Positions 1 through 8,137 of a stretch of 64,000 bases of DNA are shown one piece after another. Below the pieces are notes generated by a model. It ran no database searches, was not told where the DNA came from, and saw only the letters and a program-made list of their open reading frames with translations. The stretch is from assembly GCA_003193925.1 (NCBI GenBank), contig PSPG01000006.1, positions 33,095-97,094 on the forward strand. The letters are read 5' to 3'. Made by a program: the position numbers and the translations under genes. Source of the stretch: Candidatus Thalassarchaeum betae. Its GTDB lineage: Archaea > Thermoplasmatota > Poseidoniia > Poseidoniales > Thalassarchaeaceae. The stretch's first letter is position 1; the number at the start of each line of letters is the position of its first letter.

Positions 1-275
1 ACATGACGACTCACAACATCCTCGTGGACACGGCTGGCGCCCTCTATCTCATCGACTTCGGACTAGCCCGTATCTCACCCGAGCTCGAGCACCTAGGGAT
101 CGACTTGCAAGTCCTGAACGAATGCCTCACTGCGAGTCATTCGGAGCATGAGGGGGCGGTACAGTCGATGGTTGACGGGTATCTTGCGGCAGACGCTGGC
201 GGTGCAGTCGCCAGCGCCGAGGAAGTCGTAGCCAGATTTAACGCAATCAGAGGCCGAGTCCGGTATCACGGGTAG
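1..275 (+). CDS. bud32: Bud32 (KEOPS kinase/ATPase), C-terminal part, truncated by window edge
   Basis: This is the C-terminal 90 or so residues of a Bud32/PRPK-type atypical kinase; the gene starts before base 1. Visible are the catalytic-loop end (TTHNIL), the metal-binding DFG-equivalent in YLIDFGLA, and the Bud32-type tail ending in RGRVRYHG. In KEOPS, Bud32 works with Kae1 in making tRNA t6A. In many archaea Bud32 is fused behind Kae1, and whether that is so here cannot be seen. The XTP pyrophosphatase starts 9 bp downstream, an arrangement often found in archaea. Family assignment is firm; only the fusion state is open. Confidence 0.88.
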   Translation, partial: MTTHNILVDTAGALYLIDFGLARISPELEHLGIDLQVLNECLTASHSEHEGAVQSMVDGYLAADAGGAVASAEEVVARFNAIRGRVRYHG

Positions 276-283
276 GTGCGCGA

Positions 284-877
284 ATGAGGATACTGTTCGC
301 CACCGGAAACCCCCACAAGGTCGTCGAGGCGGTGCAGATGCTGTCTCCACTGGGCCACAGCGTTGAGCCGCTGCTCGTCGACGGCGAGATGCCCGATTTC
401 GTCGAGCCGCAGGCGGAGGGCCTGGAGGCCGTGGCATTCGCCAAGATCGAACAGGCTCGCATGATGATGCAGGGCACCGAGTTGGAAGGCTCGGCGATAA
501 TGGTCGAGGACTCGGGGCTGTTCATCGACTCGCTGGACGGCTTCCCGGGAGCGTATTCCTCCTTCGTCGAGGGAACCGTGGGACTCGACGGCATCCTCCG
601 GCTGCTCGAGGACGCTGGGGACCGCGGGGCCGAATACAGGGCTGTGGCGATAGTCGACTCCGAAGGCAGGACATGGCAGGCCAACGGGATCTGCAGGGGC
701 AGGATATCCAAGGAGATGCTCGGGAGCGGTGGTTTCGGCTACGATCCCATCTTCGTCCCAGATGAGGGTGACGGGCGCACTTGCGCGCAGATGAGCGCCG
801 AGGAAAAATCAGCCATCTCGCATCGCGGACAGGCCCTGAGGGGCCTCTCCGAGGTCCTCAGTTCTGCGTCAAGGTGA
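284..877 (+). CDS. XTP/dITP pyrophosphatase (RdgB/HAM1 family)
   Basis: House-cleaning nucleotide pyrophosphatase that hydrolyses dITP, XTP and ITP to monophosphates so deaminated purines are not incorporated. The 197-aa length is normal for the family. Diagnostic motifs are TGNPHK near residues 7-12, VEDSGL at 74-79, GGFGYDPIF in the C-terminal half, and SHRGQAL near the end. It follows bud32 by 9 bp, so the two are probably cotranscribed. The ATG at 284 gives the canonical N-terminus MRILFATGN, which fixes the start. Confidence 0.93.
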   Translation: MRILFATGNPHKVVEAVQMLSPLGHSVEPLLVDGEMPDFVEPQAEGLEAVAFAKIEQARMMMQGTELEGSAIMVEDSGLFIDSLDGFPGAYSSFVEGTVGLDGILRLLEDAGDRGAEYRAVAIVDSEGRTWQANGICRGRISKEMLGSGGFGYDPIFVPDEGDGRTCAQMSAEEKSAISHRGQALRGLSEVLSSASR

Positions 878-909
878 AGACGGAGCGCTGTTGTGGGAGT
901 CCGATAGCC

Positions 910-1833
910 ATGGTGTCGCTGACCCGGCTCGTCCTCTGGACCGCGGTTCTGGTGGGCATTCCCCTGTTCCTCGTCCTGCAGGGTGAGGCTAGCCTGATGA
1001 CGCAAATCGCAGGCGGTGCTATACTTCTCGCCCTGATATCCATCCTGATGTTCTCAGGTCGCTCACCTGTCCCGAAGCCATCTCGAAAGAAGGACACTGT
1101 GGCAGTGGAGGAGTTCAAGGATGAGATCGAACTGCCGGCCCCGGTACTCGAGCTAGAGGGCGCCAGCGAGCGGCGCGAGGGGAAAATCCAGCGAAGCAGG
1201 GGCAGAGTGGCTCAGCCTGCTATACCACCGATGCCCGCCCCTCCAGCGATGCCTATGCCCCCCCCGGCCGAGGTAGCACCTGATGGCGAGGCATCATCGC
1301 TACCTCCGATGCCAGTGATGCCGGACGATGGCAGTCAGGTTGCAGCGCGCTACGTGGCGGCGTCGGACCCTCAGTCAGAGCTGGAGACGGAGATCGAGAC
1401 CTTCGTGGGACAGAGACGGGAGAGGCGCGCAGAGATACGCTCCAAGTTGGAGAGGAAGCGTCGGATGGTCCTAGCCGAGAGACGAGCAGCCAAGGTCAGA
1501 ATGTGGTCTGCGGTGGAGGACGGCGAGGACCTCGCTGCCATTCTCAAGGACCCGAATCACGGTCTGATAGTGCTGGAGGAGCCCGAGAGCCCCGATACGA
1601 GCAAGCCACAAGGAATCTCGTACGTCCGAATCGATGGGAGCCGCGTGCTGAAGCTCCGAATGCCTCTGGAGGTGCCAGAGAAGGAGCAGCCGGCCCCGCC
1701 TGAGCCCGAGATGCCAGAACTGCCTCCGCTCCCGCCGCCTGGGGGCATGCCGCCCCCGCCCGGATTGCCACCGATGCCCCCTCCACCTGGCATGCCGCCG
1801 ATGCCTCCTCCAGTCACTTCCGATGACGCATAG
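910..1833 (+). CDS. two-TM membrane protein with coiled coil and proline-rich tail
   Basis: I do not recognise a named family. From the ATG at 910 the 307-aa product has two hydrophobic segments (about 5-23 and 29-48), then a long soluble part. That part holds a first Pro/Met-rich stretch (about 105-135), a strongly charged helical region rich in Arg and Glu (about 155-200, likely coiled coil), a short possibly folded segment (about 200-255), and an almost pure Pro/Gly/Met C-terminal tail of about 50 residues. An in-frame upstream extension to 781 exists but overlaps the XTP pyrophosphatase and lacks membrane character, so it is rejected. The architecture parallels the protein at 29262-30971. 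Confidence 0.75.
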   Translation: MVSLTRLVLWTAVLVGIPLFLVLQGEASLMTQIAGGAILLALISILMFSGRSPVPKPSRKKDTVAVEEFKDEIELPAPVLELEGASERREGKIQRSRGRVAQPAIPPMPAPPAMPMPPPAEVAPDGEASSLPPMPVMPDDGSQVAARYVAASDPQSELETEIETFVGQRRERRAEIRSKLERKRRMVLAERRAAKVRMWSAVEDGEDLAAILKDPNHGLIVLEEPESPDTSKPQGISYVRIDGSRVLKLRMPLEVPEKEQPAPPEPEMPELPPLPPPGGMPPPPGLPPMPPPPGMPPMPPPVTSDDA

Positions 1834-1848
1834 ACCGTCGACTGAATG

Positions 1849-1861
1849 TTGAAGCGCGAAA
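1849..1861 (+). promoter_or_regulatory. leaderless-type promoter element
   Basis: TTGAAGCGCGAAA begins 29 nt before the ATG of the enoyl-CoA hydratase at 1878. The same element at the same distance precedes genes at 5940, 38739 and 49054, and close variants precede several others. The spacing fits a TATA/BRE-like core element feeding a transcript that starts at the start codon. Confidence 0.55.
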
Positions 1862-1877
1862 CGACTCTGGGCGAGCC

Positions 1878-2714
1878 ATGAGCGACGAGGTCCTGCTGGT
1901 CGAGGACTTCGCAGTGGAGGACTGCAGCCCTGTGGGAGGCGTAATCGCGGTCTGGACGCTCAACCGCCCGGAGAAGCTCAACGCGCTGAACCGGCAGTCG
2001 CACATCGCGATCAAGGAGCAGTGCGCGCGCGTCGAGGCCGACGACTCGGTCCGCGCAGTGGTGATTCGCGGCGCCCCCCCTCCTCCGGCGCTCGAAGGCA
2101 AGCGCCCCAAGCCGGCCGCCTTCGCCGCTGGGGCCGACATCGCCGAGTTCGCGGGCAAGAACTCAGACGACGTTCGCGAGTTCTTCGGCAACAACGCCTG
2201 GGAGGCGATATGGGACCTCAGCAAGCCGACCATCGCCATGGTCGACGGATTCGCACTGGGAGGCGGCACCGAGCTGGCGCTGGCCTGTGACCTCAGAGTC
2301 GCCTCGACCCGAGCCAAGTTCGGACAGCCTGAGATTAATCTAGGGCTGATACCTGGCGGCGGGGGGACTCAGCGTCTGTGCAGGCTGCTGGGATACGGCA
2401 AGGCGATGGAGATGACCCTGACCGGGGAGATGGTCGGAGCAGAGGAGGCTCTGAGCATCGGACTGGTCAACAAGGTGGTCGAGCCGGATGATCTCGAGGC
2501 AGCTGCAATGGCGCTGGCCGAGAACATAGCTAGGAAATCACCTTACACAGTCAAGGTCGCCAAGCGCGCCGTCCGCGCGGCGCTCGATCTGCCGTTCACG
2601 GAGGGGGTGCTGGCCGAGCGCTCCGAGTTCGTGGCGCTTTTCGACACCGAGGACAAGGAAATCGGGGTTTCCGCCTTCTTGGAGCACAAGGACGCGGAAT
2701 GGGTCGGTCGCTAA
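1878..2714 (+). CDS. enoyl-CoA hydratase/isomerase (crotonase family)
   Basis: Crotonase-fold enzyme, probably hydrating a 2-enoyl-CoA to a 3-hydroxyacyl-CoA. The oxyanion-hole segment AAGADIAEF (about 83-91) and both catalytic glutamates are present: Glu132 in GGGTELAL and Glu152 in PEINLGLIPGGGGTQR. At 278 aa it is slightly longer than typical (about 260) because of a Pro-rich insertion at about 66-80, just before the oxyanion loop. It starts 44 bp after the membrane protein and has its own promoter element at 1849. The exact acyl substrate cannot be read from sequence. Confidence 0.9.
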   Translation: MSDEVLLVEDFAVEDCSPVGGVIAVWTLNRPEKLNALNRQSHIAIKEQCARVEADDSVRAVVIRGAPPPPALEGKRPKPAAFAAGADIAEFAGKNSDDVREFFGNNAWEAIWDLSKPTIAMVDGFALGGGTELALACDLRVASTRAKFGQPEINLGLIPGGGGTQRLCRLLGYGKAMEMTLTGEMVGAEEALSIGLVNKVVEPDDLEAAAMALAENIARKSPYTVKVAKRAVRAALDLPFTEGVLAERSEFVALFDTEDKEIGVSAFLEHKDAEWVGR

Positions 2715-2759
2715 CCGAACCCCAGCAAGCGTCTTGGCCGAGTGGCATGCCCTGAGTCC

Positions 2760-3308
2760 ATGGCGGGCCGCGTGATAGTGCTGTGTGGACCGCCCGGATC
2801 GGGCAAGGGCGTAGTCGTCGAGTGCGCCACCGCGCGCGGCTTGGCAGTGCTCTCCCTCGGCGACGTAGTGCGCACGGAAATGGCCGAGAGAGGCCTTCCC
2901 GAGACGCCTGAGAACGTGGGACAGACGGCGCTTGCCATGCGCGAGGAGCACGGAGAGGTCATCGTGGTGGACCGACTGATGCCGAGACTTGCCGAGGCGA
3001 TGGAGTCCTCCGACGTCCTGATAGACGGAATGCGCCAGCCCGAGGAGCTGGAGCGGCTTCGTGAGCACATCGGGGATGTCACCATCGTCGCGCTGTCCGC
3101 ACCTGCCCAAACTAGGGCTGAGTGGCTGGCAGAACGAGGCCGCGGCGAGGATGGCGGGGACGAGGAGTTCTCCGTGCGCGAGGAGCGCGAGTGGGGCTGG
3201 GGCCTCGAGCACCTGATGTCGCAGGCCGATGCCATCATCCTCAACGAGGGCTCGGTGGAGGAGCTTGGCCAGAGAACTGACATGATCCTCGAGACACTGG
3301 GCTTCTAA
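2760..3308 (+). CDS. P-loop nucleotide kinase, archaeal adenylate/dephospho-CoA kinase-like (UPF0200 type)
   Basis: Small P-loop kinase with Walker A GPPGSGKG near the N-terminus and a DGMRQPEE segment in mid-protein typical of the archaeal UPF0200 group, which is annotated as adenylate- or dephospho-CoA-kinase-like without settled function. The ATG at 2760 places the Walker A strand immediately after the start; an in-frame GTG at 2742 would add six residues with no obvious role. It runs tail-to-tail with the next gene, the stop codons being directly adjacent. CoA kinase activity is not implied here, because a GTP-dependent dephospho-CoA kinase domain is encoded at 21442. Confidence 0.7.
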   Translation: MAGRVIVLCGPPGSGKGVVVECATARGLAVLSLGDVVRTEMAERGLPETPENVGQTALAMREEHGEVIVVDRLMPRLAEAMESSDVLIDGMRQPEELERLREHIGDVTIVALSAPAQTRAEWLAERGRGEDGGDEEFSVREEREWGWGLEHLMSQADAIILNEGSVEELGQRTDMILETLGF

Positions 3309-3893
3309 TCACTCGAATGCGTCCTCGACCATCCCGACGGGTTCGTCCTCGGCACTCGCATCCATCACGAGCCAAGCGGCTTCGCGTCCGTTCCGCATCA
3401 TCTCTTCCTGGATCTCGCGAATCCTGCCGAGATTCCCGAGATAGTGAGCAAGACCCCGATTGTTGTGCCTCTCACGCTTCATAATGAACTCCTGGTGCCT
3501 GTCCTCGTCCGCAACGTAGAGGACCACACCGCAAGCGACCCCACCGGTCGCTTTCCAGTCATCGAGAATCCAGGCGCCGGGAATCACATGCACTCCCTCG
3601 AGCAGCAGGTCGGAACCCTTCATACTGGCCCGCCTGACGACCGCTGCGACTCCCTCTGAGAGGACCTTGACTGTCTCGTGCCAATCTTGTACGACTCCCG
3701 AGCCCGCCGGTTCGAACGAGGAGCGGTGCAGAGCCGGCAGTTCGTCTGCGTCGAATTGGGTCCGCAGCGTCTCGCGAATGGTGTCGGTGGTCGCGATCTT
3801 GCTGAATTCCAACGATGCCGCAGCGCGTGCCGAGAGGGTGGATTTGCCTACCCCGCTACTCCCGGTGATGACCAGAAGCCGGGGCTTGCTCAT
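3309..3893 (-). CDS. 2-phosphoglycerate kinase-like P-loop protein
   Basis: The 194-aa protein has Walker A GSSGVGKST at residues 11-19, followed by TTDTIRETLR and LHRSSFEPAG, and then LLLEGVHVIPGA. These match the archaeal 2-phosphoglycerate kinase family, first known from methanogens making cyclic 2,3-diphosphoglycerate. There is no N-terminal ATP-cone domain, and no cyclic-DPG synthetase is visible nearby, so a different small phosphorylated substrate is possible. The gene begins 9 bp downstream of the aldehyde dehydrogenase stop on the same strand, suggesting one operon. Confidence 0.68.
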   Translation of the reverse strand: MSKPRLLVITGSSGVGKSTLSARAAASLEFSKIATTDTIRETLRTQFDADELPALHRSSFEPAGSGVVQDWHETVKVLSEGVAAVVRRASMKGSDLLLEGVHVIPGAWILDDWKATGGVACGVVLYVADEDRHQEFIMKRERHNNRGLAHYLGNLGRIREIQEEMMRNGREAAWLVMDASAEDEPVGMVEDAFE

Positions 3894-3902
3894 ATGTGAC
3901 CC

Positions 3903-5321
3903 TCAGCGCTGGATCGACTTGATTTCGAGGTACTCCTCGAGGCCGTGGACCCCTAGTTCGCGGCCGTTTCCCGAGAACTTGTAGCCGCCGAACGGCGCTG
4001 AGACGTTGAACGCGCCTCCGTTGATGCTGACTTGTCCGGTGCGCATCTGGCGAGCGACTCGCATCGCCCGCCCCTCGTCACCAGACCAGACTCCGCCCGA
4101 GAGCCCGTAGTCGGAGTCGTTCGCGAGGGCGATAGCCTCCTCCTCTGTCGAGTAGGTGGTTATCGAGAGAACAGGCCCGAAGATCTCCTCCCGGAAGATG
4201 GCCATCTCCGGCGTCACGTCGGCGAACACCGTCGGCTTGACGAAGTACCCCGAATCAAGGCCATCGGGCATGCCTTCGCCACCTGCGACCAGAGTAGCGC
4301 CCTCCTCGATGCCGCTGGCGATGTATGAGGTCACGCTCCTCTGCTGGCGCTTGGACACCATGGGGCCACAGCGTACCGATTCGTCGAGCGGGTCACCTAC
4401 GGTGTAGCGGACCATCTTACCCAATATCACGTCGACGACCTCGTCGCGCTTCGCATCGGGCACGAGTAGGCGAGTGAGCGCCGAGCACTCCTGCCCTGAG
4501 TTGTTGAAGCAGGCATAGATGGCCGAGCCAGCGGCTCTGCCGATGTCTGCGTCGTCGAGGATGATGTTGGCGCTCTTGCCGCCGAGTTCGAGGGTCACCC
4601 GCTTGACGCTGGGTGCAGCGAGCTCGCTGACGCGCACTCCAGCGCCGGTCGAGCCGGTGAAACTGACCATGTCGACGCCCGGGTGGCTGGATAGGACCTC
4701 CCCTATCTCTCGTCCGTGTCCCGAGACGAGGTTGAAGACGCCTGCAGGCAGGTCAATCTCATGCATGATGTCGGCCAAGGCGAAGGCGTTCAGGGGTGCT
4801 TCCTTGGACGGCTTGACTACCATTGTGCAGCCGGCTGCGATTGCCGGGGCGACCTTGCCGATTATCTGGTGGAGCGGGAAGTTCCACGGTGTGATCATCG
4901 CGACCACACCGACGGGCTCCTTGACGACGAGCGAGTTTCGGACCTCCTCCTCCCACTCAAAGCTCTCGAGTATCTTCGCGTACGAGCGTGAGACCACTCT
5001 AGGAGTCCCCACCATGGCCATCCTGCAGTAGTTGATGGGGGTGCCGACCTCTGCTGTGATGAGTTGCGACAGCTCCTCAGTCTGTTCTTTTATCGCCGTC
5101 GAGAGCTTGTTCAGATACTCCCCCCGCTCATCTATTGAGGTTCTGGACCAAGAGGGGAAAGCGGCTCGTGCGGCGGCCACCGCGACATCGATGTCAGCCG
5201 CCGAGCCGACCGACACCGAGCCGATCAACTGCTCATTGGCGGGATTGACGACCTCGATCGAGCCCTCGCCGTGCGGGGCGACCCATTCACCCCCGATGTA
5301 CAGGTGCTCCCGCGTGTGCAT
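3903..5321 (-). CDS. NAD(P)-dependent aldehyde dehydrogenase
   Basis: Full-length ALDH (472 aa) oxidising an aldehyde to its acid. Key residues are all present: Asn147 in TPWNF, the FTGST cofactor loop at about 221-225, catalytic base Glu245 in LELGGKS, and nucleophile Cys279 in GQECSALTR. The ATG at 5321 gives the usual N-terminus (HLYIGGEW). Longer frames up to 5444 run through the promoter and are rejected. A TATA-like CATAAGACG lies about 28 nt upstream on the minus strand. Substrate is unknown; it is one candidate for the semialdehyde step after the ring-cleavage cluster at 51.7-54.2 kb, but the two are far apart. Confidence 0.92.
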   Translation of the reverse strand: MHTREHLYIGGEWVAPHGEGSIEVVNPANEQLIGSVSVGSAADIDVAVAAARAAFPSWSRTSIDERGEYLNKLSTAIKEQTEELSQLITAEVGTPINYCRMAMVGTPRVVSRSYAKILESFEWEEEVRNSLVVKEPVGVVAMITPWNFPLHQIIGKVAPAIAAGCTMVVKPSKEAPLNAFALADIMHEIDLPAGVFNLVSGHGREIGEVLSSHPGVDMVSFTGSTGAGVRVSELAAPSVKRVTLELGGKSANIILDDADIGRAAGSAIYACFNNSGQECSALTRLLVPDAKRDEVVDVILGKMVRYTVGDPLDESVRCGPMVSKRQQRSVTSYIASGIEEGATLVAGGEGMPDGLDSGYFVKPTVFADVTPEMAIFREEIFGPVLSITTYSTEEEAIALANDSDYGLSGGVWSGDEGRAMRVARQMRTGQVSINGGAFNVSAPFGGYKFSGNGRELGVHGLEEYLEIKSIQR

Positions 5322-5421
5322 GCACGCTCGACTGAGCGACGTCTTATGAGATTCATGTAATTCAAGAACAGCCCCCCCGTCTCGCGAGCATGGCCTTGAA
5401 GGTAGAGCGCCATGAGGTGGA

Positions 5422-5886
5422 GTGAGCGTGCCTCGCAGGCTCATCGTGATGCGCCACGCTGACAGCAGTCGCGACTACCCCAACATGAGCGACCACGACA
5501 GGCCCCTGAACGCGCGTGGACAGAGAGACGCTCCGCGGATGGCGGATGCGCTGTCCAAGAGGGACTGGCTGCCCCAACTGGTGTTGGTAAGCAGCGCCAG
5601 ACGCACTCTTGAGACACTGGAAGGAATGGCACCGCACATGGACGAGGCCAGGATTGACGTCAGGCCGGAGATCTACCATGCCGGCATCAGCACCCTGTTG
5701 ACCCAGTTGGGGGACATGCTGGGCGGCGGTACGACCATGATACTGGGCCATAACCCGGGCTCTGAGAATCTAATCAATCACCTGACAGGCGAGTGGCGCG
5801 AGATGCAGACTGCCGCAGCCGCGTTACTGGTCGAGACTTCAGACGGTTGGACGGTCGAGGAAGTCCTCAGGCCGAGGGAACTCTGA
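5422..5886 (+). CDS. SixA-type histidine phosphatase
   Basis: Histidine-phosphatase superfamily protein of 154 aa. The phospho-acceptor motif RHAD sits at residues 11-14 and the second catalytic histidine in GHNPGSEN near 113. Length and the RHADS...DHDRPLNARG pattern match SixA, which dephosphorylates phosphohistidine proteins; the archaeal partner is unknown. The start is GTG, with 5422 and 5428 both possible. A TTGAAG element at 5396 lies 26 nt before 5422, which favours the first. It is divergent from the aldehyde dehydrogenase. Confidence 0.82.
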   Translation: MSVPRRLIVMRHADSSRDYPNMSDHDRPLNARGQRDAPRMADALSKRDWLPQLVLVSSARRTLETLEGMAPHMDEARIDVRPEIYHAGISTLLTQLGDMLGGGTTMILGHNPGSENLINHLTGEWREMQTAAAALLVETSDGWTVEEVLRPREL

Positions 5887-5909
5887 GGCTTCGGACGCAG
5901 TTCGACAGA

Positions 5910-5922
5910 TTGAAGGCGGAAA
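5910..5922 (+). promoter_or_regulatory. leaderless-type promoter element
   Basis: TTGAAGGCGGAAA begins 30 nt before the ATG at 5940. It is the same element as at 1849 with one base inserted. Confidence 0.5.
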
Positions 5923-5939
5923 CCCTCTGACTTGGTCTC

Positions 5940-6284
5940 ATGAAGGAGTACAGAATCTCGATGAATGACGAACCTGGCGCGCTCGCCGACCACTGTGAAG
6001 CCATAGCCGCTGCGGATGTGAACATACTCGCTGTGGTCGCCATTGGAGGCGACTCTGCATCGGCTGTCATCCTGACTGACAGCCCCGATGCGACCTCCGG
6101 TGCCCTCGATGACATGGGGGCGAATTACACCGTAGCTGACCTGAAGTCGATCAAGATGGATCACGAACCAGGGGCCTTGGCCTCGTTTACGAGGGGCATG
6201 GCCAGTTCAGGTGTCAATCTCAAGTCGCTGTATATCATGTCGATCGACGGCGACAGCGCTACCATCGGGTACACGACAGACTGA
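5940..6284 (+). CDS. tandem ACT-domain protein
   Basis: A 114-aa protein made of two consecutive ACT-like repeats. The first is about residues 1-60, with NDEPGALADHCEAI; the second is about 68-114, with DHEPGALASFTRGM. The (D/H)EPGALA turn in each is the usual ligand-binding corner of ACT domains, which bind amino acids or other small metabolites. No enzyme domain is attached, so it is a stand-alone regulatory or sensor protein of unknown ligand. It has its own promoter element at 5910 and is followed directly by a tRNA gene. Confidence 0.78.
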   Translation: MKEYRISMNDEPGALADHCEAIAAADVNILAVVAIGGDSASAVILTDSPDATSGALDDMGANYTVADLKSIKMDHEPGALASFTRGMASSGVNLKSLYIMSIDGDSATIGYTTD

Positions 6285-6293
6285 GACGAATTA

Positions 6294-6368
6294 GCGGGCA
6301 TGGTCTAGTGGTTATGACAGCAGGTTCCCAACCTGCTAACCCGGGTTCAACTCCCGGTGTCCGCACCA
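6294..6368 (+). tRNA. tRNA-Gly (anticodon CCC)
   Basis: A full cloverleaf can be drawn. The acceptor arms GCGGGCA and TGTCCGC pair, the anticodon stem GCAGG/CCTGC encloses loop TTCCCAA with anticodon CCC, and the T-arm is CCGGGTTCAACTCCCGG. The discriminator A is followed by an encoded CCA. It lies 9 bp after the ACT gene. Confidence 0.95.
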
Positions 6369-6427
6369 TTCCGAACAACCCCGCCTTGAGCAACGCTAAT
6401 CCGCGATTCGCGATTCGCACGCACGCA

Positions 6428-6502
6428 GGGCCCGTGGGTTAGCTTGGCCTATACTTGGCGCTTCGGGGGCGTTAGACCCCAGTTCAAATCTGGGCGGGCC
6501 CA
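6428..6502 (+). tRNA. tRNA-Pro (anticodon CGG)
   Basis: Acceptor arms GGGCCCG and CGGGCCC pair perfectly. The anticodon stem GGCGC/GCGTT has two G-U pairs and encloses loop TTCGGGG with anticodon CGG. The T-arm is CCCAGTTCAAATCTGGG. Unlike the two tRNA-Gly genes and tRNA-Met in this window, no 3' CCA is encoded (the acceptor is followed by ACT), so CCA must be added by nucleotidyltransferase. Confidence 0.93.
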
Positions 6503-6521
6503 CTCCTATAGCGTCTGATCT

Positions 6522-8105
6522 TCAGTGGACCAGCACACTGCCCTCATCGGAATGGACCAGAATCTCCCTCGTCGACAATCCGAGCATCTTCTTGGAAGCC
6601 AGCAGCCCGCTGTAGACCGCACCCATCACCCCATGAGACGTCGTCGAGGCGCCACAGTGGTACAGACGGTCGATCTCGGTCCTTATCGGGAAGCCGAACG
6701 GACCGATCTGCCTTGCCGACTTAGCGGTCCCGTAGAGGTTGCCGCGATGCGAGTTCACATAGTACTCGTTGGTCAGCGGGGTGCCCAACTCGCAGAGCAG
6801 CAGATGGTCGCGCAGCCCCGGTATCAGTGGCTCGAGCATGTCCAGCATCCTTTCGGTCAAGTCGCGCTTGAACTCTTCGTACTCCTCCGAACGTTCCTCG
6901 GTCAGGGTTCCGAACCACGGCCTGAAGGCGTCGTACGAGACGAAGGTGAAGGCCTCCATCGTGTGTACTCCCTGCTTCCTGTTCGAGGGGTCCTTGAGAG
7001 TGGTGACGGTCAGGAATGCTCCCCTTATCGGGCCTGCATTGCCCAGATCCTCCTCCTCGGCGTAGCGGTAGATGCCGTCGATGTCAGCCTCCTTGCAGAT
7101 CCAGTAGTTGCCCGAATCCAGCCCCATGGCCTCCAAGTCGAGGTCTGTGGCCATGAACAGACTCAGGCTGGAGACCGAGTACTCGGTTCTCCCCAGACGA
7201 CGTAGCAGCTTCCCAGACAGGTGCTCGTCTCCGATCAGGTTGTGGTAGGTGACATGTGCATCTGCGTTCGAGAGCACCATTTCAGCAAGGATCTCAGTGC
7301 CATCGGTCAGACGCACCCCCGTTGCCCGACAGCCATCCGGCCCATCTTCGAGTAGAATGCTCTCAACCTCGGTGCGCAGCCTGATCTCACCGCCCTTGGA
7401 CCTCAACCTGCGAATGAATGCCTTCGGGAAGGCACCGCCTCCCCCCTTGGGATACCAGCCCCCGTCCCAGTAGTGTGCATCGATGGCGATGTGCTGTGCA
7501 GCGGGAACGCGCTCCGGACTCATTCCATGGTCCCCGGAACGCGCCTCGAGTATGGTTATGAGGAACGGGTCACTGACGTACTTCCTGATTCTGCCTGATA
7601 TCGGCCGCAGCCCTGTGAGGGCTAGCCAGGGTGCGACAAAGAGAGTCTTCAGAGGGGCAAGCGGACCGCGCACCCTCCTGCTCCGACTCATCTCCTCATC
7701 GATTCGCTGCATGTAGCGGAAGTACCGCTCGATTCCCCTGCGCTCGTGGGGGAAGCGCTCGCAGAGCCTCTCCCTGAAGGCAGGCATCCCCTTGGGTATG
7801 TCGAAACGCTCCTCGCCGACGAGGACGTGGTCGTAGCCGTCAGGGTTCAGCTCGTAGAACTCCATGTCCCCCCCGACTCCTAGCCCCTCTAGGATGGCTC
7901 GCATATCGCCTCCCTCCTGCAGACCACCTAGGTAGTGTACACCGGGGCTGAAGCGATGCCCGTCGAGGGAGAAGGAATGCGTCCATCCTCCCGGCAGGTA
8001 GTGCTGTTCTAGCACGAGTACCCGCTTTCCCGAGTTGGCAAGAGCCACGGCCGCAGTCATACCACCGGCTCCCGAGCCGACCACTACGACGTCCCATCGC
8101 TCCAT
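6522..8105 (-). CDS. FAD-dependent oxidoreductase, carotenoid isomerase/retinol saturase-like
   Basis: A 527-aa flavoprotein with an N-terminal dinucleotide-binding motif GSGAGGMTAAVALANSG (about 10-26) and the C-terminal FAD-binding motif of the phytoene desaturase superfamily (CGASTTSHGVMGAVYSG). Length and the HYLGGL segment resemble CrtISO and retinol 13,14-reductase-like proteins, acting on isoprenoid polyenes. No carotenoid biosynthesis genes are adjacent, so the substrate is unknown. It lies 32 bp downstream of the 3-hydroxyacyl-CoA dehydrogenase on the same strand and may be the last gene of that operon. Confidence 0.78.
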   Translation of the reverse strand: MERWDVVVVGSGAGGMTAAVALANSGKRVLVLEQHYLPGGWTHSFSLDGHRFSPGVHYLGGLQEGGDMRAILEGLGVGGDMEFYELNPDGYDHVLVGEERFDIPKGMPAFRERLCERFPHERRGIERYFRYMQRIDEEMSRSRRVRGPLAPLKTLFVAPWLALTGLRPISGRIRKYVSDPFLITILEARSGDHGMSPERVPAAQHIAIDAHYWDGGWYPKGGGGAFPKAFIRRLRSKGGEIRLRTEVESILLEDGPDGCRATGVRLTDGTEILAEMVLSNADAHVTYHNLIGDEHLSGKLLRRLGRTEYSVSSLSLFMATDLDLEAMGLDSGNYWICKEADIDGIYRYAEEEDLGNAGPIRGAFLTVTTLKDPSNRKQGVHTMEAFTFVSYDAFRPWFGTLTEERSEEYEEFKRDLTERMLDMLEPLIPGLRDHLLLCELGTPLTNEYYVNSHRGNLYGTAKSARQIGPFGFPIRTEIDRLYHCGASTTSHGVMGAVYSGLLASKKMLGLSTREILVHSDEGSVLVH

Positions 8106-8137
8106 GCCGTTCTATGCTCCCCTCATTGGTCCAAACG

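Noticed and set aside
5322-5444. N-terminal extension of the aldehyde dehydrogenase
   Set aside because: It crosses the divergent promoter region and precedes the normal ALDH N-terminus.
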